From assembly GCA_903916255.1 (NCBI GenBank), contig CAIWVW010000035.1:1-41184 (forward strand): DNA of 41,184 bases. The letters are read 5' to 3'. Source of the stretch: an uncultured Bacteroidota bacterium (lineage in GTDB: Bacteria > Bacteroidota > Bacteroidia > JABEUT01). This document shows positions 15,922 through 24,171 of this stretch, piece after piece. The notes beneath the pieces were generated by a model. The model saw only the letters and a program-made list of their open reading frames with translations. It had not been told where the DNA came from and made no database searches. The first letter of the stretch is position 1, and every line of letters starts with the position of its first letter. A program made the position numbers and the translations under genes.

Positions 15922-16305
15922 TTATTGTTTTATTAAATAATGTTCTCCTTCATCATTTGTTATTATTAAAATGGAATCTTGGAGTTTATAGTTTCCGCTA
16001 TAGTTCTGGTAATCAGAGATAAAATCATAAGGCCGGGGACAATACATTTTAGTGCAACCAACAGTACCGTCTAATTTTATACTCGTATCTGTAACGAAAG
16101 CTATTTGCTTTGTGCATCTATTACAGCCATCACTATAACTTAAGGTTGTTTGATTAATAATAACGAAGAAGCTATGTTTTTCAGGATAAATAGGAGTATC
16201 TCCCATTACTACTTTTTCCAATTTCCATTTTCCAATTAGCTTATCAAGCGGGTCTTTCCCAAAGCCAAATGTACAAAGTAATAATAATACGAGAGAGGTT
16301 TTCAT
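15922..16305 (-). CDS. Small exported protein (lipocalin/META-like), hypothetical
   Basis: 127 aa with an N-terminal signal peptide (KTSLVLLLLCTFGFG), so probably periplasmic or secreted. The mature part begins LDKLIGKWKLEKVVMGD, the WKL-type opening common in small beta-barrel or lipocalin-like proteins. Four cysteines cluster as CNRC and CTKMYC, suggesting disulfides. It has no palindromic box and points against the fibre operon. It is treated as a host gene; its role is unknown. Confidence 0.75.
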   Translation of the reverse strand: MKTSLVLLLLCTFGFGKDPLDKLIGKWKLEKVVMGDTPIYPEKHSFFVIINQTTLSYSDGCNRCTKQIAFVTDTSIKLDGTVGCTKMYCPRPYDFISDYQNYSGNYKLQDSILIITNDEGEHYLIKQ

Positions 16306-16343
16306 ATATCAAATGTATGAAAATTGGAGAATTAATCTATCCC

Positions 16344-16470
16344 CATCACAAAGTGTGATACCATTTTTATGATGAATCAGTTTTAAGGTGCTATTTTAGC
16401 ACCTTAGAAACTTCACATCATAAATTGTGACCTCATGACAAATAAGCTGTCATCACAATTTGTGATGACA
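16344..16470. repeat. Cluster of three palindromes between two minus-strand genes
   Basis: ATCACA-AAG-TGTGAT at 16345-16359; TAAGGTGCTA-TTT-TAGCACCTTA at 16384-16406, a perfect 10-bp stem; and TGTCATCACAA-T-TTGTGATGACA at 16448-16470, a perfect 23-bp palindrome. The last two may terminate the 75-aa gene. The TCACAA/TTGTGA theme recurs in CACATCATAAATTGTGA at 16413-16430, so these could also be operator-like sites upstream of the 16305 gene. Confidence 0.55.
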
Positions 16471-16482
16471 TATCTAAACTGC

Positions 16483-16710
16483 TCACTCCATCCCCTGCAA
16501 ATCCTTGGCGTCGTCAGGGAAATGCTTTTCGATGTAGCGTTTATACATCAGTTTGTCGGGCAGGGGCAGTTTATCGAATTTTTCTTCGATGATGGCACGT
16601 ATAGCATGCGATTCGTTGTCTTTGCCGGTTAAGTTTCGGAAAGCCAGCAGCAATAGTTTATAGCGCGGGCTTAAACTCGATTGAATGGATTTTCGGTAAC
16701 TGAGCGCCAT
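16483..16710 (-). CDS. Small hypothetical protein (75 aa)
   Basis: 75 aa, basic N-terminal half (SYRKSIQSSLSPRYKLLLLAFRNLTGK), helical and charged, with RAIIEEKFDKLPLPDKLMYKRYIEKHF. The amino-acid composition looks genuinely coding, unlike the overlapping plus-strand frame. There is no signal peptide or membrane segment. No box-type promoter reads into it. It is probably a host gene of unknown function left between fibre and capsid blocks. Confidence 0.55.
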   Translation of the reverse strand: MALSYRKSIQSSLSPRYKLLLLAFRNLTGKDNESHAIRAIIEEKFDKLPLPDKLMYKRYIEKHFPDDAKDLQGME

Positions 16711-16739
16711 AAGTTAGGTGTATTGATTTTATCTCCTGT

Positions 16740-16802
16740 GCAGGCTGCCTCCGGATGTTTTGCATAAGCGTCAGCTATGTAATAAAACCTTTGGCAGCCT
16801 GC
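16740..16802. repeat. Inverted repeat GCAGGCTGCC ... GGCAGCCTGC
   Basis: A perfect 10-bp inverted repeat (16740-16749 and 16793-16802) with a 43-nt spacer. The rest of 16711-16934 holds no gene I can support. Confidence 0.5.
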
Positions 16803-16934
16803 CGTTGGAGATATGCACAAAGGTCGGAAGCAAGATGTATTCTTCGACAAAAGTCATTAACCGATTACCGATACTTTTTAACAGTGCTATTTGTAATTAT
16901 CTAACTAATTGTATTTGTACAAGTTTGCTGAAAG

Positions 16935-16990
16935 AGTCAATGACAAGTCAATGACTATTTTATAAATGGGTATGTGGCAATCTATTTTTG
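16935..16990 (+). promoter_or_regulatory. Palindromic-box promoter E with tandem box
   Basis: Two adjoining boxes, AGTCAATGACA (16935-16945) and AGTCAATGACT (16946-16956), are in exact 11-bp register. The second lies 26 nt before TATTTTTG (16983-16990). It is the only promoter with a double box, and it drives the highest-copy virion proteins (capsid, sheath, tube). Confidence 0.92.
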
Positions 16991-16994
16991 CATC

Positions 16995-18137
16995 ATGATT
17001 TTTTGCAAGAACGAAAACGACGAAATCCCGGTATTACAGATTTATGATGTAATAGGGGAAACCAAAGACGAAAACGGAACTCTTAGCGGCATTAGCGGCA
17101 AAGAGTTTGCCGATTATTTATCGTCCATTGAAAATAAAGGCAAGAAGGGCATCGAGATACACATCAACAGTCTGGGCGGTTCTATACTAGATGGTATGAC
17201 CATTTACTCCGCCATTAAATCCTGCTCTATACCGGTAGATACGGTTTGCGTAGGAATTGCCGTAAGCATGGCTGGTGTAATTCTGCAAGCAGGAAGAACC
17301 CGCAAAATGGTTCCATGGGGGCAGGTAATGCTTCACAACCCAAGTGGCGGCGACAGCAAAGAACTCGATACCTTAAAAGAAACACTCATTAAAATGCTTT
17401 GCCCGCGCACCGGGTTTTCGGAAGCGGAGATGAGCGATTTGATGGATGAAACATCTTGGCTGAATGCGGAAGCAAGTTTGAAAAACAAACTTATAGATGA
17501 GATTGCCGACATCACCACCGATGCCAATTTGCCAAGGATTACCGAAAAAACCACACCACAGGCAGCTTACAAAAAACTGCTGGAAGTGGTGAACAGTATT
17601 CATACAACTAAAACTGAAAACATGAAAGGACTTGCATCTCTATTGGAACTTCCGGAGAGTGCTTCGGAAAAGGACTTTATTAAAGCTATTAAAGCCCTGA
17701 AAAATGAACTTCCGTCGAAAGACGAAATGGACAAACTTTCGGAAGCTATTCTTTCCAAAGAAAAAGAATTGGCTGAACTGAAAGAAAAATATGCCAAAAT
17801 GGAAGAAGATTGCAAATGCGCCAAACTGGAAGCTGAAACGCTGAAAAGCAAACGCCAGGAAGCAGAAGCGCTCGCGCTCAAAATGGAAGCAGAAAACATA
17901 GTGAACGAAGCGGTGAAAACCGGCAAGCTGAAAGCTGAAGCTAAAGCCGCATGGGTTGATTTGTATGTAGCCGATAAGGAAAGAACCCGCTCACTTATTG
18001 ACGGGCTATCTTCTTACCGCGCTGCCGCAAAACTAAATGTGGAAAACGCAGGCGGCGCCGGCAGGCCCATGAACATCGGTTCCTATATGGCTGAAAAGCG
18101 CAGGGAAGCTGAAGAGCAAAATAAAAAACGCAAATAA
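16995..18137 (+). CDS. Head maturation protease (ClpP/S14-like) with scaffold-like C-terminal region
   Basis: 380 aa from ATG 16995, four bases after the -7 element, so the message is probably leaderless; the upstream in-frame start at 16974 lies inside the promoter. The protease domain covers residues about 10-175 with a Clp-type catalytic triad: Ser91 (GIAVSMAG), His114 (MLHNP) and Asp168 (KLIDEI). The GGSILDG loop at 61-67 matches the substrate-binding turn. Residues about 195-340 are a Lys/Glu-rich coiled coil, as expected for a scaffold fused to the protease, which is common in Mu-like and lambda-like capsids. It cuts scaffold and capsid precursors during head assembly. The capsid gene is next. 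Confidence 0.88.
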   Translation: MIFCKNENDEIPVLQIYDVIGETKDENGTLSGISGKEFADYLSSIENKGKKGIEIHINSLGGSILDGMTIYSAIKSCSIPVDTVCVGIAVSMAGVILQAGRTRKMVPWGQVMLHNPSGGDSKELDTLKETLIKMLCPRTGFSEAEMSDLMDETSWLNAEASLKNKLIDEIADITTDANLPRITEKTTPQAAYKKLLEVVNSIHTTKTENMKGLASLLELPESASEKDFIKAIKALKNELPSKDEMDKLSEAILSKEKELAELKEKYAKMEEDCKCAKLEAETLKSKRQEAEALALKMEAENIVNEAVKTGKLKAEAKAAWVDLYVADKERTRSLIDGLSSYRAAAKLNVENAGGAGRPMNIGSYMAEKRREAEEQNKKRK

Positions 18138-18167
18138 AAAACCAACATAAATTAAATTTAAAAAGAC

Positions 18168-19193
18168 ATGGCAGATTCATTGAATATTACAGACACCAGT
18201 TGGTCGGGTCCCGCACTCGACTATATGATAACCCGGGCCGTTGTTGACGTAGACACCATTGTAAAAGGTTGCGCCAACGTGGTAGACGGAATCCGTAAGC
18301 AAATTACTATTCCGCGTGTGGAAGTAAGCGGACTAATCCAGCATTATGCAGTAACGCCTACCAGCAGCGGCAATACTACTGTCGATGGTCGCGTACTTGA
18401 CCCGAAAAAGTTTGAAATGTACCAGGAGTTTAATCCGGCTGATTTCGAGCAGCACTTTTTTGCAGAGCAGTTTGAGCAGGACAGGCTTATTGACCGCACC
18501 CTGCCTCCAACTGCCGAAAATTTTATCATGTTGCAATACATGAAACGCCTGAACGAATATTTTGAAAATGCGTTTTGGAATTCACGCCTTAACTTTGACC
18601 CGGCATACGCCAGTCCGGTAAACCCTACTACTGTTGGATATCCGCTAACCAATACCTTGGTTGCCAATGCAGATTATATGTTCGACGGGTTTATTTACAA
18701 AGCCCTTACCGACCCTACGGTTCAAGCCCTTACACCGGTAGCGTATGATAATACCAATATCCGCGAAAACGTTCTTACGCCAATGCGCCAAACTATTATG
18801 AATAACCCAATCAGCAAGGCCCTGAGTTATAAATATGGCCCGCTTGGATTGCGTTATTTTATGAGTTATGCCGACCAGGATACCTATGAAGAAGCATTGC
18901 GCAAGGATGTTTATAAGAACATTGATTCTACCCAAAGTGGCATTAACCGTTACAAAGGGCACGACATTGTTCCATTGGCAGGCTTAAATGCAGGAACCTT
19001 ATTCCTTACCGTTGGCCGCCCCGATATTCAAAGTAACTTTTGGATTGGCGTAAACAGCACCGACGATGTACAACTTGAAATGAAAAAAACCAGTAATCCA
19101 AGCGACCTCTGGTATGTGAAAGGCATCTTTAAAGTAGATGTGAACCACGGCTGGGGCGACCAAATGGCATTATTCACAAACTTAACTGCATAG
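18168..19193 (+). CDS. Major capsid protein (HK97-fold, by context)
   Basis: 341 aa, soluble, no signal peptide. It follows the protease-scaffold gene by 30 nt, the standard position. The sequence has a helix-rich N-terminal third, a central YMKRLNEYFENAFWNSRLNF (spine-helix-like) and a C-terminal beta-rich part (GHDIVPLAGLNAGTLFLTVGRP..NFWIGVNSTDDVQLEMKK) ending in the WGDQMALF block. This resembles other Bacteroidota phage capsids of 330-360 aa. I do not see a short-motif signature, so the assignment rests on order, size and pattern. A GC-rich hairpin 3' of the gene may help keep this message level above that of downstream genes. Confidence 0.78.
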   Translation: MADSLNITDTSWSGPALDYMITRAVVDVDTIVKGCANVVDGIRKQITIPRVEVSGLIQHYAVTPTSSGNTTVDGRVLDPKKFEMYQEFNPADFEQHFFAEQFEQDRLIDRTLPPTAENFIMLQYMKRLNEYFENAFWNSRLNFDPAYASPVNPTTVGYPLTNTLVANADYMFDGFIYKALTDPTVQALTPVAYDNTNIRENVLTPMRQTIMNNPISKALSYKYGPLGLRYFMSYADQDTYEEALRKDVYKNIDSTQSGINRYKGHDIVPLAGLNAGTLFLTVGRPDIQSNFWIGVNSTDDVQLEMKKTSNPSDLWYVKGIFKVDVNHGWGDQMALFTNLTA

Positions 19194-19221
19194 TTTCCAT
19201 AGAGGTTGATTCGGGCAAATA

Positions 19222-19244
19222 CCCCCGGTGTAAAAAACCGGGGG
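19222..19244 (+). terminator. GC-rich hairpin after the capsid gene (no U-tract)
   Basis: CCCCCGG (19222-19228), a 9-nt loop, then CCGGGGG (19238-19244). With no T-run after it, partial attenuation or protection of the 3' end of the capsid message is more likely than full termination, since tail genes follow without a new box. Confidence 0.55.
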
Positions 19245-19319
19245 GAAACCCCGACAATCTGAATGAAATTTTATTATAAAAATTAATCTCAAATCGCTAT
19301 CTATAAAACATCAACACCT

Positions 19320-19808
19320 ATGCCGGTAAAAACACTAAAACCACCTGTCAGGTCAAAAGCGGAAACTAAGTCCTCGTCTGAGAATATTATTGCGGAGCTT
19401 ACGAATGCTCAAGCCTATAATTTGGTTTGTTCTCTCGAATTGCCGCAAAACAGCCATGTAGGAATAGTATATATCACCGGCGACGGTTATTATTTTTCTC
19501 AGGGCATGGACCTTCATGAACTGGTTGACCTGGACCCCGGCAACCCTGCCGAAGCCTTGCTGATAAAACAGGGCCGCAAGCAGAAACGTATTTTACTTCC
19601 CGGCAAGTACATTGCCCGCAAGCGGGTAATAAAGGAATACAGCCGGGCTGAAGTTATGGAATGCCGCAATGAAATTGTGGCGGCACATTCGGCGGAGCAG
19701 AAAGTTTTAAAAGCGAAACAAAAAGCAGCTTCGGGCGACGAAGACGGAAATCCGGTGAAAGCCATAACCGACGCACTGCAAAAACTATCGGAAACAAGAA
19801 AAGGCTAA
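19320..19808 (+). CDS. Unrecognised protein between capsid and sheath genes
   Basis: 162 aa. The N-terminus is basic and disordered-looking (KPPVRSKAETKSSS). Residues about 25-105 form a beta-rich core (NLVCSLELP..HVGIVYITGDGYYFSQG, LLPGKYIARKRVIKEYS). The C-terminal 50 residues are a charged helix. No family is recognised. Position suggests a neck or head-decoration protein. It is co-transcribed from promoter E. Confidence 0.7.
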   Translation: MPVKTLKPPVRSKAETKSSSENIIAELTNAQAYNLVCSLELPQNSHVGIVYITGDGYYFSQGMDLHELVDLDPGNPAEALLIKQGRKQKRILLPGKYIARKRVIKEYSRAEVMECRNEIVAAHSAEQKVLKAKQKAASGDEDGNPVKAITDALQKLSETRKG

Positions 19809-19850
19809 AAGCTTAAAACAAAAACTAAACATTATAATTATAAAACAAAA

Positions 19851-21425
19851 ATGAATAACGTAATAATTAACAGAGGGCAAGGCGGACTGGGAAGGCAACC
19901 ATTGGGCCAGGACTATATATCTGGTCTTATTTTTTATCCTTCGGCTACCACATTTTCCATTGCCGGGTTTCCCGCCAGCGGAACAATTTTGCAATTGGGC
20001 GGCATATCTGATGCCATTGCCGCGGGCATAACCAACACACATGTTGGAGAAACTGCCGCTATTTTTCATGGCGCCGTTAGCGCAGGCGCTACCGGTGATG
20101 TTATATCCATTTATTTTAACGAACCATTGAACAATGTGTTGCTTTGCACCTATACACAGCAACCTTCCGACAGTACATCCACTATTCTTGCAGCCAGCCT
20201 GGTAAATGCCATTAACCTGAATACTGCTAGTACACAATACACAGCTTCGGTGGTAACTACAAATACCATCAGCATTAAAGCGCGCCCGGGACTTGGAACA
20301 TATCCTACCGCTGCTAACTTTACTACGTATGTGAACGGAACTTTATCCGGTTCTTTCTTTTCAAGTGCATTGGCTTTATACAATATTCCTGCCGCTTCGG
20401 CAACCGATGTGTATTATTACCACATAAACCGTTTCTTCACACAATGCCCAAACAGCACATTATATGTAGGCTTTTTTGAAGTGACCGGTTCCTGGACGGG
20501 ATATTTATTCCCCGAGGTGGCTTCTATGCAAAACTTTGCTACCGGTTCAATCAGGCAGCTTGGCGTATATGTCGACCAAACTCCGTTTGTAACCGCACAG
20601 GTAACAGCCTTGCAGGCACAGGCCAGCACGCAGATTGCCAGAAACTGTCCATTATCTATTATTCTGGGTGCCGATATGCATGGTATTGGTGCAGCTAACT
20701 TAACCAGCCTTGCCAGCCTTAACAGCGAACATGTTAGTGTGGTTGCAGGACAAGACGGAGGCGCGCAGGGATATTCCTTATTTTATGCCTATGACAAGTC
20801 TATTACTCAATTGGGCGATGTGCTCGGGCTTGTTGCTTCTTCTCAGGTATCGGATGATATTGCATGGGTAGCCACTTACACTCTTAGCCCTGATGGCGTT
20901 GAAAACGCAGTTCCTGCTTTAGCTACCGGTACGCTTGCTTCATTCGACTTTTTAAGTAATTTGAGCGACGGCACAATCGATGCGGTGGATGCCAATCGGT
21001 ATATTTTCGGAAGGCAGTTTGTGAATGACAGCCCGAACGGAACATTCGTAAACGACAGCCATTGCGCAACAGCCTATACAAGCGATTATGCCTATATTGA
21101 AAATAACCGCACATTCGATAAAGCAGCACGCCAGTTATATGCTGCCTACATTGTGCAATTAGCCGCACCATTGGTGCTGAATTCAGATGGTACGCTGTCT
21201 AATTCAACGGTGGCATTCTTTGAAGGGCTGGGTGAACAGGCCTTGAGCAATATGGCACAAAATAATCCGAACACCGGCAGGCCTGAACTGAGCGGATTCA
21301 AGGTATTTATCAATCCTGCTCAAAACGTTTTACAAACAAGTTCGCTTATTGTTAGCGTTAAGATGGAGCCTGTAGGCGTGGCACGCGAAATAATTCTTAA
21401 CCTTCAATTTGCAGTGTCTTTATAA
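19851..21425 (+). CDS. Contractile tail sheath protein (DUF2586-like)
   Basis: 524 aa. The sheath surrounds the tube and shortens on contraction to drive the tube through the recipient envelope. The C-terminal part is diagnostic: YIENNRTFDKAARQLYAAYIVQLAAPLVLNSDGTLS, FFEGLGEQAL, then ELSGFKVFINPAQNVLQTSSLIVSVKMEPVGVAREIILNL. This is the sheath core pattern with the extended C-terminal arm that links to neighbours. The N-terminal half is variable and surface exposed. It is immediately upstream of the tube gene, which is the universal order. Length is within the sheath range. Confidence 0.88.
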   Translation: MNNVIINRGQGGLGRQPLGQDYISGLIFYPSATTFSIAGFPASGTILQLGGISDAIAAGITNTHVGETAAIFHGAVSAGATGDVISIYFNEPLNNVLLCTYTQQPSDSTSTILAASLVNAINLNTASTQYTASVVTTNTISIKARPGLGTYPTAANFTTYVNGTLSGSFFSSALALYNIPAASATDVYYYHINRFFTQCPNSTLYVGFFEVTGSWTGYLFPEVASMQNFATGSIRQLGVYVDQTPFVTAQVTALQAQASTQIARNCPLSIILGADMHGIGAANLTSLASLNSEHVSVVAGQDGGAQGYSLFYAYDKSITQLGDVLGLVASSQVSDDIAWVATYTLSPDGVENAVPALATGTLASFDFLSNLSDGTIDAVDANRYIFGRQFVNDSPNGTFVNDSHCATAYTSDYAYIENNRTFDKAARQLYAAYIVQLAAPLVLNSDGTLSNSTVAFFEGLGEQALSNMAQNNPNTGRPELSGFKVFINPAQNVLQTSSLIVSVKMEPVGVAREIILNLQFAVSL

Positions 21426-21426
21426 A

Positions 21427-21500
21427 TAGTAGTCAGTAGTCAGTGGTCAGTTATCAGTAAATGAGCAACTGACCACTGACTACTGATAACTGACAACTAA
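21427..21500. repeat. Low-complexity inverted repeat (GTCAGTGGTCAG / CTGACCACTGAC)
   Basis: Tandem GTAGTCAGTAGTCAGTGGTCAGTTATCAG is followed over a 12-nt loop by CTGACCACTGACTACTGATAACTGAC, forming a long near-perfect stem between sheath and tube genes. Confidence 0.75.
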
Positions 21501-21526
21501 TAAAATAACTTTTAATAAAATAAAAA

Positions 21527-21952
21527 ATGGCAAATCCACTTATAAACGGTATAAACTACAGCTGGGGCGACGTTCAAGTAATGCTTTTTGGAAGCACCCC
21601 CCTGGTAGGCATCACTTCCATCGAATATGACGAAGAGCAGGCAATGGAAAATAACTACGGTGCCGGTAATTTCCCTATCGGGCAAGGTTACGGACAGTTT
21701 AAATACACCGGTTCCATCGAGCTTTACAAAGAGGAAATAAACAACATTATCTCTATGGCTCCCATGGGCAAAATTCAACTGATACCTGCTTTCAGCATTA
21801 AGGTTGTATATGGCAACAGCAGCCAGGCATTAACAGTAGATACGTTGCAAAGCTGCGTGTTTATGAAAAATCCTTTCTCTGCCAAAGCCAACGACAAAAA
21901 GCTGGTTATGAAAATCCCTCTTTTAATCGGCAACATTAACTGGAACTCTTAA
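21527..21952 (+). CDS. Tail tube protein
   Basis: 141 aa, the typical tube size. The features ANPLINGINYSWGDVQVMLFGSTPLVGITSIEYDEEQAMENNYGAG..GYGQFKYTGSIEL, then a helix-hairpin and a strand-rich end (KKLVMKIPLLIGNINW), match the tube fold of contractile tails, in which hexameric rings stack inside the sheath. It lies 101 nt after the sheath gene and just before the frameshifted chaperone, which supports the call. Confidence 0.88.
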   Translation: MANPLINGINYSWGDVQVMLFGSTPLVGITSIEYDEEQAMENNYGAGNFPIGQGYGQFKYTGSIELYKEEINNIISMAPMGKIQLIPAFSIKVVYGNSSQALTVDTLQSCVFMKNPFSAKANDKKLVMKIPLLIGNINWNS

Positions 21953-21954
21953 AA

Positions 21955-22030
21955 CAGTTGTCAGTGGTCAGTAATCAGTTGTCAGTAATTGGGCGGCTGA
22001 CAACTGACCACTGATTACTGGCCACTTAAT
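21955..22030. repeat. Low-complexity inverted repeat (GTCAGTGGTCAGTAATCAG / CTGACCACTGATTACTG)
   Basis: The same theme as the sheath-tube gap: TTGTCAGTGGTCAGTAATCAG pairs with CTGACCACTGATTACTGG around GGGCGG. It lies between tube and chaperone genes. Confidence 0.75.
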
Positions 22031-22050
22031 ATTTAACCAATCTCTAAATT

Positions 22051-22422
22051 ATGACAAAATCAACAGAAAAGGCAAATCATCTTGAACAGGTGTATGCCGA
22101 TGCGGAAACAGACCGGCTGAAACTGGAAGAAAAGCTGAAAGTAAAAGTGAAAGTAGCCATACTTACTGCGGATGCCAATGAGGAACCGTGTGTGGTATTT
22201 TTCAGAACGGCAACCACATTTACCAAAATGCAGTGTATCGACCTGGCAATGCAAAGCCCTATGAAGGCCAGCGCAACTATGTTTGATGCAACGGTAATAA
22301 GGGAAGCATCAGACCCGCGTGTTTTTCAAATGGATAATGATAATGACGCCTATTATTTAGGCGCCATACAGTTTTGCGGAGGGCTTATAAAAGTGGCCCG
22401 CAACTCGTTAAAAAAAAAGTAG
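22051..22422 (+). CDS. Tail assembly chaperone, short form (G-like)
   Basis: 123 aa. It lies directly after the tube gene, where contractile and siphophage tails encode the chaperone that coats the tape measure during tail assembly. The N-terminus is a charged coiled coil (KANHLEQVYADAETDRLKLEEKLKVKVKVA). The C-terminal end reads TTA AAA AAA AAG TAG, placing the slippery A AAA AAG directly before the stop codon. A -1 slip extends the protein into the 22374-22586 frame (see next entry). Confidence 0.82.
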   Translation: MTKSTEKANHLEQVYADAETDRLKLEEKLKVKVKVAILTADANEEPCVVFFRTATTFTKMQCIDLAMQSPMKASATMFDATVIREASDPRVFQMDNDNDAYYLGAIQFCGGLIKVARNSLKKK

Positions 22423-22586
22423 CCGCCTACAAAGAGATTTTTGATTCGAGCGATACGCTGAAAAAGGCGGCGCTCCTCAGGTATTATTTCCACGTAGATG
22501 CGGACAAACTTTCAGAAAAACGGTTTTGGGAGCTATGGATTCAACTTTGCTACTGCCTGAATTGGGTAAATGGAAAGGAGGAATAG
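22051..22586 (+). CDS. Tail assembly chaperone, frameshifted long form (GT-like)
   Basis: A -1 shift on A AAA AAG (22413-22419), the classic bacterial slippery heptamer, avoids TAG 22420-22422. Reading continues as VAAYKEIFDSSDTLKKAALLRYYFHVDADKLSEKRFWELW to the stop at 22584-22586, giving about 178 aa. The second frame has no good start of its own near the junction and is helical and coding-like. The layout is the same as lambda G/GT and P2 E/E+E', where the ratio of forms controls tail assembly and the long form binds the tape measure. Here the expected tape measure gene does not follow. Confidence 0.8.
22413..22419 (+). other. -1 ribosomal frameshift site A AAA AAG
   Basis: The heptamer is in the correct phase (zero-frame AAA AAG) with the TAG stop directly after it. 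It links the two chaperone frames. Confidence 0.85.
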
Positions 22587-22640
22587 TCCATTGTAACCAG
22601 AAAGCTACAAAATATAGTTTTCTTGCTTCAATTTAGTGCT

Positions 22641-22648
22641 TACCTTTG
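22641..22648 (+). promoter_or_regulatory. -7 element of the lipoprotein gene
   Basis: TACCTTTG matches TAnnTTTG, 20 nt before the ATG at 22669. It overlaps the longer frame from 22636, which therefore is not the real start. No palindromic box is present. Confidence 0.6.
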
Positions 22649-22668
22649 ATATACTAAATAAAAAAGGT

Positions 22669-24078
22669 ATGTTAAGGAGGCAAATTGGTTTCAGATTTTC
22701 AGTTGTTTTATTGAGTATTGCCGTAACTATTGCAAGCTGCCACAATTCAACGGGGAAAGTTACCGTTCCGGATAGCAGGGCAAAAAAAGATTCTTTAAAG
22801 GCTGTTGAAAAAACAGAAACGCACAAAGGCCCTTTCCCAACATTTGTTATTTTAGATACCGTTGTGGGTAGCGACACTATGAAGTTTACAATGTATGGTG
22901 ATTCCCTTGTTAAATGTTCAATAAATAGATTGTCGGATACCAGCAATTGCGGCGGGCATTTCGAGCACTGGGACAGTTCATTTGGCGATTACGGACTAAT
23001 TATAGTTCCGGATAAAATGAAATTACAGAAATTTATTCTGAATGATTCCATCCTTATAGTTCCGGTTTCATATGGCTTTATGAGGATGAGCGGCGGAGTA
23101 GCGCTTTTTCTATTAAACCGAACGAAATATTCATTAAAGTTTGCCCCCGTTAATACGGATAACCCATGTCGCATTGGCTCAGAATGCCCTTATGTGGATA
23201 TTAAATCCAATCAAATAATAGACTATTACTACCATGCCATATATAATGATGAAGACTATGGGAATGGTGGAGACGAGCATGGCCGGTATATGACATTCAG
23301 GTCAAGAATTAAGAATAAGCAGTTTGTGCAGGCAGATGAAATAGCTGCATCGTCCAAAGAAATAGAAAAACTGGAACTGTTTGACCCCGGAAATAGTGAC
23401 CTTATAGCCTACTATACCCTGCTTGCTCATCATGAAGATTGGAACCGCGACCGTTATGATTCTTCCAATATTCAGCGAATTACAGCTATAGACACGCTTA
23501 TTGGCGAAGCTAAAATAAAAGTATGGTATGATAATAACGGAAATGTGGTATGCAGATTAAACGGCAAATGCGATTCCACGGATTGGGATGAACAATGGAT
23601 GGGGTACGAGTGGTGGATGAAAAAAGACGCTCACCGCATTATTGTTCCGGGTGAAAAGAAACCAAAGGCCTTTATCCTGAATGATTCGCTCTTGCTTTTT
23701 ACTCTTGTAAATAACGATAACAGAGCAGTGCTGTTTATTTTCGACCGAAAGAAAACCAACCTTGATTCCACTCAGATTAACACATTTGCCAATTACATTT
23801 ATGTAGATTTAAAAAAGAATGTCATTCTTAGTTATGAAGATTCCGATGAGCGGGTAGATTTGAGGGATAATGCGGAAGTATTTCCCCATCCTAAAGGTGC
23901 TCCGTGGGGGCTTGGCAAATATAAAATTCAAAATCGGGTTTTTGTTGATGTGGGAAATGACTTGTGTTATTGTAAAGGCGAAAACCCGCAAGTTTTGAAT
24001 TCACCGGAAGATTTCAAATGGTTTTACAACTGCGGATTGCACAGTAAAGATTCAATCTTTTCCGATAAATCAAAATAG
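22669..24078 (+). CDS. Two-repeat lipoprotein, hypothetical
   Basis: 469 aa from ATG 22669. A lipoprotein signal peptide ends at Cys24 (VTIASC). The protein contains two diverged copies of one domain: LDTVVGSDTMKFTMYGD..LIIVPDKMKLQKFILNDSILIVPVSY (about residues 62-140) and IDTLIGEAKIKVWYDNN..RIIVPGEKKPKAFILNDSLLLFTLVNN (about 280-355). It is probably an outer-membrane lipoprotein; no enzyme motif is seen. It has its own ordinary promoter and occupies the place where a tape measure gene normally sits, between the chaperone and the tail-tip genes, so it probably inserted there or replaced part of the operon. Confidence 0.8.
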   Translation: MLRRQIGFRFSVVLLSIAVTIASCHNSTGKVTVPDSRAKKDSLKAVEKTETHKGPFPTFVILDTVVGSDTMKFTMYGDSLVKCSINRLSDTSNCGGHFEHWDSSFGDYGLIIVPDKMKLQKFILNDSILIVPVSYGFMRMSGGVALFLLNRTKYSLKFAPVNTDNPCRIGSECPYVDIKSNQIIDYYYHAIYNDEDYGNGGDEHGRYMTFRSRIKNKQFVQADEIAASSKEIEKLELFDPGNSDLIAYYTLLAHHEDWNRDRYDSSNIQRITAIDTLIGEAKIKVWYDNNGNVVCRLNGKCDSTDWDEQWMGYEWWMKKDAHRIIVPGEKKPKAFILNDSLLLFTLVNNDNRAVLFIFDRKKTNLDSTQINTFANYIYVDLKKNVILSYEDSDERVDLRDNAEVFPHPKGAPWGLGKYKIQNRVFVDVGNDLCYCKGENPQVLNSPEDFKWFYNCGLHSKDSIFSDKSK

Positions 24079-24121
24079 TCATTGACTATTCCTGAAAACG
24101 ATATTGCAGCTATTAATTTTG
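24077..24121 (+). promoter_or_regulatory. Palindromic-box promoter F
   Basis: AGTCATTGACT (24077-24087) overlaps the end of the lipoprotein gene by two bases. After a 26-nt spacer comes TAATTTTG (24114-24121). It drives the GH73 protein at 24172. Confidence 0.92.
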
Positions 24122-24171
24122 TATAGGTATGGATTAGCCATGCTTTCTGTAACTATACCATTATTAGTAGT

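Noticed and set aside
16435-16632. Plus-strand ORF of 65 codons opposite the 75-aa gene
   Set aside because: Its composition is unlike a real protein and it is the antisense shadow of the better minus-strand frame.
16855-16890. AGTCATTAACC followed about 24-26 nt later by ATTTG, a possible further box promoter
   Set aside because: The box has two mismatches that break the palindrome, and no TAnnTTTG lies at the exact distance. It is about 90 bp upstream of the perfect double box E, so any resemblance may be a decayed copy or chance.
21427-22030. GTCAGTGGTCAG repeats as a CRISPR or phage attachment site
   Set aside because: The units are short, degenerate and arranged as inverted arms of a hairpin, and the same style of element recurs with different words in many gaps.
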